Program-made: the position numbers and the translations under genes
Part shown: piece by piece, positions 5,978-9,127 of the stretch
How the letters are laid out: each line of letters starts with the position of its first letter
Position numbering within the stretch: position 1 is the stretch's first letter
Assembly (NCBI GenBank): GCA_034666705.1
Contig: JAXDLH010000269.1
Span: 1 to 9,127, forward strand
Length of the DNA stretch: 9,127 nucleotides
From: JAXDLH01 sp034666705
Lineage (GTDB): Bacteria > Chloroflexota > UBA6077 > SHYK01
Direction: 5' to 3'
The notes under the pieces: model-generated
The model's input: the letters and a program-made list of their open reading frames with translations, nothing else
What the model was told of the DNA's origin: nothing
Databases searched by the model: none

Positions 5978-7623
5978 CAGCCGGGGCGCTGGGTTGCGAG
6001 ACGCGTTGGGCGCGGGAGTCGATAGACAGGATAGGGCTGCCCAAGCTCGACGTGCGGATCGAAAAATTCCCAGCGCGCCAGACCGTCGTCGCTCTCGGGC
6101 TCGAGCAGGTACACGATCAAGTTGCCCAGCCGCTGCGCCGTGGGGACCACCAGCGTCCCGGCAGGCAGTTGAACGGACCGCAGCTCTTTTCTCGTGGTCA
6201 AGACGGTCTCGAACCGCTCGATACCGGTGCAGATGTCCGGGCTGTGCGTCTTCTCGAAGCCGACGACCACGTAGCTCTCGACCTCGACGGTCGTACCGGC
6301 GGCCAGCTCGCTATAGCCAACGCCATGCTGTTGCAGCTTACGCGCGATCCCGGGCGCGGTTACGAGATACGCCCAGGGCCGAGGTACGGCCACCGTGGGG
6401 ATGAAACGCGCCAGGAACGGCGCGCGATAGTGTTCCAGCCGACGACCGGGGATGCGCCGCGCGCGGATTGAGGGGAGGTCGTATGCGACGATCTCGGCTT
6501 CCCCGAGCGGGTACGTCGGGTAGTCGAACGTGAGGCTGCCATCGGCGCCGCGCCGCGCGACACCATAGTTGATCCCGACGACGTCGTCGGGCTGTGGGGC
6601 TGCCCCGCGGGCCACGGTGTCCTGCTCCGCCGCCGCCGCGATCGCCATGACCTCGTCGCCATGGGTCGCCACGTAGCGAAAAATCTCGAGCAGGAATGCA
6701 TGGATCGTGTCCACACGTGCCGGAAAGTCGATGTACGAGTAGGTCTCCAGGAGGATGTCGAGGCGGCCGGTGAGGCCGCGGTAGTGGCTGCCAAAACGCG
6801 GCAAGCCCGGATACGTCTCCCAGCCGCTGCGCGGATCATCCTGGTTGCGGTAGTTGCCGTAGAAGAACCCGCGATGCGCGTGGTTCTCCCACACGGCTTG
6901 AGCGACGGCCGGCAGGAGTTGCTGGCGGACGTACTCGATTGGACCGGGGTGTCCACTCGCCGGCGTATGCGCGGTGTCGAACGTCAAATCGTACGCGTGG
7001 ATCGAGCCGTCGGTCGTGTGGCAGTCGACGTACACATGCGGCCACCACGTGGTGTAGAGGCGGGCGAGGTGGTTGGACTCGATCGCCTCTTGTTTCATGT
7101 AGTCGCGGTTGAGGTTCCACCCCTCGCCCGTATTCCGGGTCCCGACCCCGCCGGGCGGGCCGATCTGTCCCTCGAGCGCGACGAGGTCGAGCTTGCGGTT
7201 CTCCGTCGAGATGCGGTCGTTGCCATCCGGGTTGAGGATGGGGACGAAAACATAGGTCGCCTGGTCGAGCAGCGAGCGGAGCGCGCCGCCGGTCATCTCG
7301 CGCATCAACGCGAGAAGTGCTTCCTTCCCCTCTACCTCCCCTGCGTGAATGTTCGCGACGACCATGATGATCGGCAGGCCGATCTGGCGGGCGACGGCAG
7401 GGGTAAACGCACCATGGGCTGAGAGCGCGACGACGGGGATGTCGCGCCCCTCGGCAGAGCGCCCCATCGAGGTAACCCTTACCAGATCCGGGGCGGCACG
7501 CCGCAACGCCCGCACGAACGCCACGACGTCCGCGTGCAGCGACGTTTCCTGGAAATTCGTACGCTCGGCGCGCGTGCGCAGCGCGTCGCCGCCGGAGGCT
7601 CGGCGCGGGTGCTCAGCAGCCAT
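5977..7623 (-). CDS. M14-family zinc carboxypeptidase-like metallopeptidase
   Basis: The 548-residue protein has the zinc carboxypeptidase core. The HxxE zinc motif is NIHAGEVEGKE (His93, Glu96). LNPDGNDR (130-137) and NLNRDY (170-175) follow, where Arg173 corresponds to the family's substrate-carboxylate-binding residue. The third zinc ligand is His202 in YVDCHTTDG, and the likely catalytic Glu293 lies in LLETYSY. The core spans ~25-320. The remaining ~230 residues form a C-terminal extension of unknown fold, common in the large bacterial M14 members. There is no signal peptide or membrane segment, so a cytoplasmic role on peptides or modified amino-acid conjugates is inferred; the substrate is unknown. 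The start at 7621-7623 has only a weak ribosome site. Recognisable homology begins near residue 22, so a slightly later start is possible. It heads the apparent operon peptidase-selB-gdhA-sensor and diverges from the S9 gene. Confidence 0.9.
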   Translation of the reverse strand: MAAEHPRRASGGDALRTRAERTNFQETSLHADVVAFVRALRRAAPDLVRVTSMGRSAEGRDIPVVALSAHGAFTPAVARQIGLPIIMVVANIHAGEVEGKEALLALMREMTGGALRSLLDQATYVFVPILNPDGNDRISTENRKLDLVALEGQIGPPGGVGTRNTGEGWNLNRDYMKQEAIESNHLARLYTTWWPHVYVDCHTTDGSIHAYDLTFDTAHTPASGHPGPIEYVRQQLLPAVAQAVWENHAHRGFFYGNYRNQDDPRSGWETYPGLPRFGSHYRGLTGRLDILLETYSYIDFPARVDTIHAFLLEIFRYVATHGDEVMAIAAAAEQDTVARGAAPQPDDVVGINYGVARRGADGSLTFDYPTYPLGEAEIVAYDLPSIRARRIPGRRLEHYRAPFLARFIPTVAVPRPWAYLVTAPGIARKLQQHGVGYSELAAGTTVEVESYVVVGFEKTHSPDICTGIERFETVLTTRKELRSVQLPAGTLVVPTAQRLGNLIVYLLEPESDDGLARWEFFDPHVELGQPYPVYRLPRPTRLATQRPG

Positions 7624-7684
7624 CGATCTTCATGCTCGGCAACGCTCCAGAGGGGAGTGGGCGGTGCGCAATTGGGGGCAGACC

Positions 7685-7691
7685 TATAATA
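7685..7691. promoter_or_regulatory. Symmetric -10 element shared by the divergent peptidase genes
   Basis: The + strand has a perfect TATAAT at 7685-7690. Read from the other strand, 7691-7686 is TATTAT (5 of 6). The 72-nt gap between the two divergent genes therefore has one -10 element usable in both directions. On the + strand the predicted transcription start (about 7696-7697) coincides with the GTG start codon of the S9 gene. On the - strand the start would be near 7680, giving a ~57-nt leader for the M14 gene. No convincing -35 hexamer is visible for either direction, and no TGn extension on the + strand. Confidence 0.6.
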
Positions 7692-7695
7692 CGCC

Positions 7696-9127
7696 GTGTC
7701 TGAATCTACCCGTTCTCCGTGGCAGCTCGATCTCGACGCGCTCGCGCGGTACCCGCGCCCCGGGACAGTTGTTCCCGGCAGCCTCGCGTTCTCCCCGGAC
7801 TCACGGCTCCTCACCTACCTCTTCAGTGACCGCGGCGATCTAGCCCGTGATCTCTGGGCGCTCGACGTGGAGACCGGCGAGCGACGCATCCTCGCGCAGC
7901 CTCCCGGCGGCGGCACAACTGACGAAAATGTGAATCCCGAGGAGGCGCTGCGGCGCGAGCGGCAGCGCCTTCGCGAAGGCGGCATTACCCACTACGCCTG
8001 GGCGAAGGACGCCGACCGCATCCTCGTGCCGATCAACGGCAAGCTTTACGTAACGTCTAGTGGTGGCGAGTCGTTGCAGCTCGTGGCGCCGTCCGACGAG
8101 CCAGCCGCCGACGCACGGCTCACGCCCGACGGGACGCGCGTGGTCTGCGTACGGGGCCGCGAGCTGTGGCGCACGGACCTCGCGACTGGCGAGACCCTCC
8201 AGCTCACGTCCAGCTCCAGCGAGACGATCGCGAATGGCCTCGCGGAGTTCATTGCTCAGGAGGAGATGGGGCGCGACGAGGGGTTCTGGATCGACCCGCG
8301 CGGTGAGCGCGTCGCCTATGCACACGTCGACGAGGGGAGTATCCCCGACTATCCTATTGTCCATCAGGGGGAGCCGCAGTGGCGGGTTGAGCACCATCGC
8401 TATCCATTCGCCGGTGGCCCGAACGCGCGCGTCCGCCTCGGCGTCGTGGGTATCGACGGCGGTGTGACCACCTGGCTCGATCTGGGTCCCGACCCGGAGG
8501 TGTACCTGGCGCGCGTCGATTGGAGCCCGCTGGGGCGCCTGTTCGTGCAGCTCGAGCAGCGTGATCAGCAGCGCCTGGAGTTGTGGCGCTACGACGTGTC
8601 GCAGGGCACCCGCACGCTGCTGCTGGTCGAGGCGACGCGGCCGTGGGTGAACCTGCATCATGATCTGCGCTTCGTTGGCGAGACGGAGACCTTCACCTGG
8701 TCCTCGGAAGGCAGCGGCTACCGTCAACTCAGCCTCCACGACCCTGACGGCTCCGAGCTCTGTGATCTCACGAGCGGTGAGCGGCCAGTCGAGCGTCTCT
8801 TGCACGTGGATGCGGAGCGACGCCGGGCGTACTACACCGCACCGGGCTCCAGCCCGCTCACGCGCTACGTGTGGTCGGTATCGCTCGATGCGAACGTGCC
8901 ACGGTATGCGACCACGGATGCCCGTGATTCGCCGCCCGGATTTCACGGGGCGGTGTTCTCCCCCAATGGCAGCTACTGGGCCCATTCGTTCGACTCGGGC
9001 ACGCAAGCGCCCACGGTGACGCTCGAATCGGTGGACGGCGGCGAGCGGCGCGTGATCCATCAAGGCGAATCCATCCAGCAGGTGATGCCCGGCGTACGCC
9101 CTCCGGACCTCGTGCAGCTCGCAGCTC
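7696..9127 (+). CDS. Dipeptidyl-peptidase-IV-type S9 peptidase, N-terminal beta-propeller part (3' partial)
   Basis: One frame is open from GTG at 7696 to the window end (477 codons, no stop). TAA at 7687-7689 in the same frame restricts the start to 7696 or later, and the next in-frame starts lie well inside the conserved region. The N-terminus (RPGTVVPGSLAFSPDSRLLTYL) opens a beta-propeller with repeated SPD/TPDG-type blade motifs. The DPP-IV hallmark NGLAEFIAQEEMGRDEGFW (180-198) carries the Glu189-Glu190 pair that in DPP-IV binds the substrate N-terminus. YPFAGGPNARVRLGVV (~236-251) is also typical of subfamily S9B. The alpha/beta-hydrolase domain with the catalytic Ser/Asp/His should lie beyond the window. 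There is no signal peptide, so a cytoplasmic peptidase removing N-terminal dipeptides (often Xaa-Pro) is inferred. Expression appears leaderless. Confidence 0.92.
   Translation, partial: MSESTRSPWQLDLDALARYPRPGTVVPGSLAFSPDSRLLTYLFSDRGDLARDLWALDVETGERRILAQPPGGGTTDENVNPEEALRRERQRLREGGITHYAWAKDADRILVPINGKLYVTSSGGESLQLVAPSDEPAADARLTPDGTRVVCVRGRELWRTDLATGETLQLTSSSSETIANGLAEFIAQEEMGRDEGFWIDPRGERVAYAHVDEGSIPDYPIVHQGEPQWRVEHHRYPFAGGPNARVRLGVVGIDGGVTTWLDLGPDPEVYLARVDWSPLGRLFVQLEQRDQQRLELWRYDVSQGTRTLLLVEATRPWVNLHHDLRFVGETETFTWSSEGSGYRQLSLHDPDGSELCDLTSGERPVERLLHVDAERRRAYYTAPGSSPLTRYVWSVSLDANVPRYATTDARDSPPGFHGAVFSPNGSYWAHSFDSGTQAPTVTLESVDGGERRVIHQGESIQQVMPGVRPPDLVQLAA

Noticed and set aside
5106..6404. 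Long + strand open frame (432 codons) antisense to selB and the M14 gene
   Set aside because: The product is dominated by Ser, Arg and Pro and crosses the junction of two well-supported genes. This is a compositional artefact.
7840..9063. Long open frame on the minus strand (407 codons)
   Set aside because: It lies antisense to the S9 propeller frame, which has clear family motifs. The antisense product is Arg/Ala/Val-rich with no recognisable domain, as expected for GC-rich shadow frames.

Overview
The window is GC-rich bacterial DNA with dense coding. I infer a Chloroflexota member, possibly Thermomicrobia-like. The basis is a secreted protein with a long Thr/Pro (PTPTRTAT-type) stalk, a SigA-like sigma factor with Chloroflexota-style features, high GC, and short intergenic gaps. 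This placement rests on sequence character alone and has not been tested by a search.

Layout. (1) Positions 2-790 (+) hold the 3' part of a Thr/Pro-rich surface or secreted protein ending in a TIG/Big-like beta-sandwich. (2) A perfect 14-bp hairpin at 807-854 separates it from the convergent sigma gene. (3) A run of five minus-strand genes follows, listed here in transcription order: M14 metallocarboxypeptidase (7623-5977), SelB (5977-4082), glutamate dehydrogenase (4038-2809), a stand-alone cyclic-nucleotide-binding-domain protein (2805-2263), and a SigA/RpoD-type sigma-70 factor (2057-882). The first four are tightly packed: a TGATG stop/start overlap, a 43-nt gap and a 3-nt gap. They look like one operon. 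The sigma gene has its own 205-nt leader with an extended -10 promoter. (4) Diverging from the peptidase across a 72-nt gap is a dipeptidyl-peptidase-IV-type S9 gene (7696 to the window end, +). It is cut by the window edge and looks leaderless.

How the genes may fit together. The M14 peptidase and the DPP-IV-like protein lack visible signal peptides, so both probably act on peptides in the cytoplasm. Glutamate dehydrogenase links the released amino nitrogen and carbon to 2-oxoglutarate. This makes the region look like a peptide and amino-acid catabolism locus. The nucleotide-sensing protein directly after gdhA has no DNA-binding domain and an altered ligand-binding motif. SelB is placed among them, although selA, selC, selD or a recognisable selenoprotein gene is not visible here.

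I found no clearly new system, CRISPR array, insertion sequence, tRNA or rRNA. The most interesting points are regulatory: a consensus TATAAT placed so that transcription should begin at the GTG codon of the S9 gene, a symmetric -10 shared with the divergent peptidase gene, a hairpin enclosing the sigma start codon, and the HTH-less nucleotide-binding protein coupled to gdhA.
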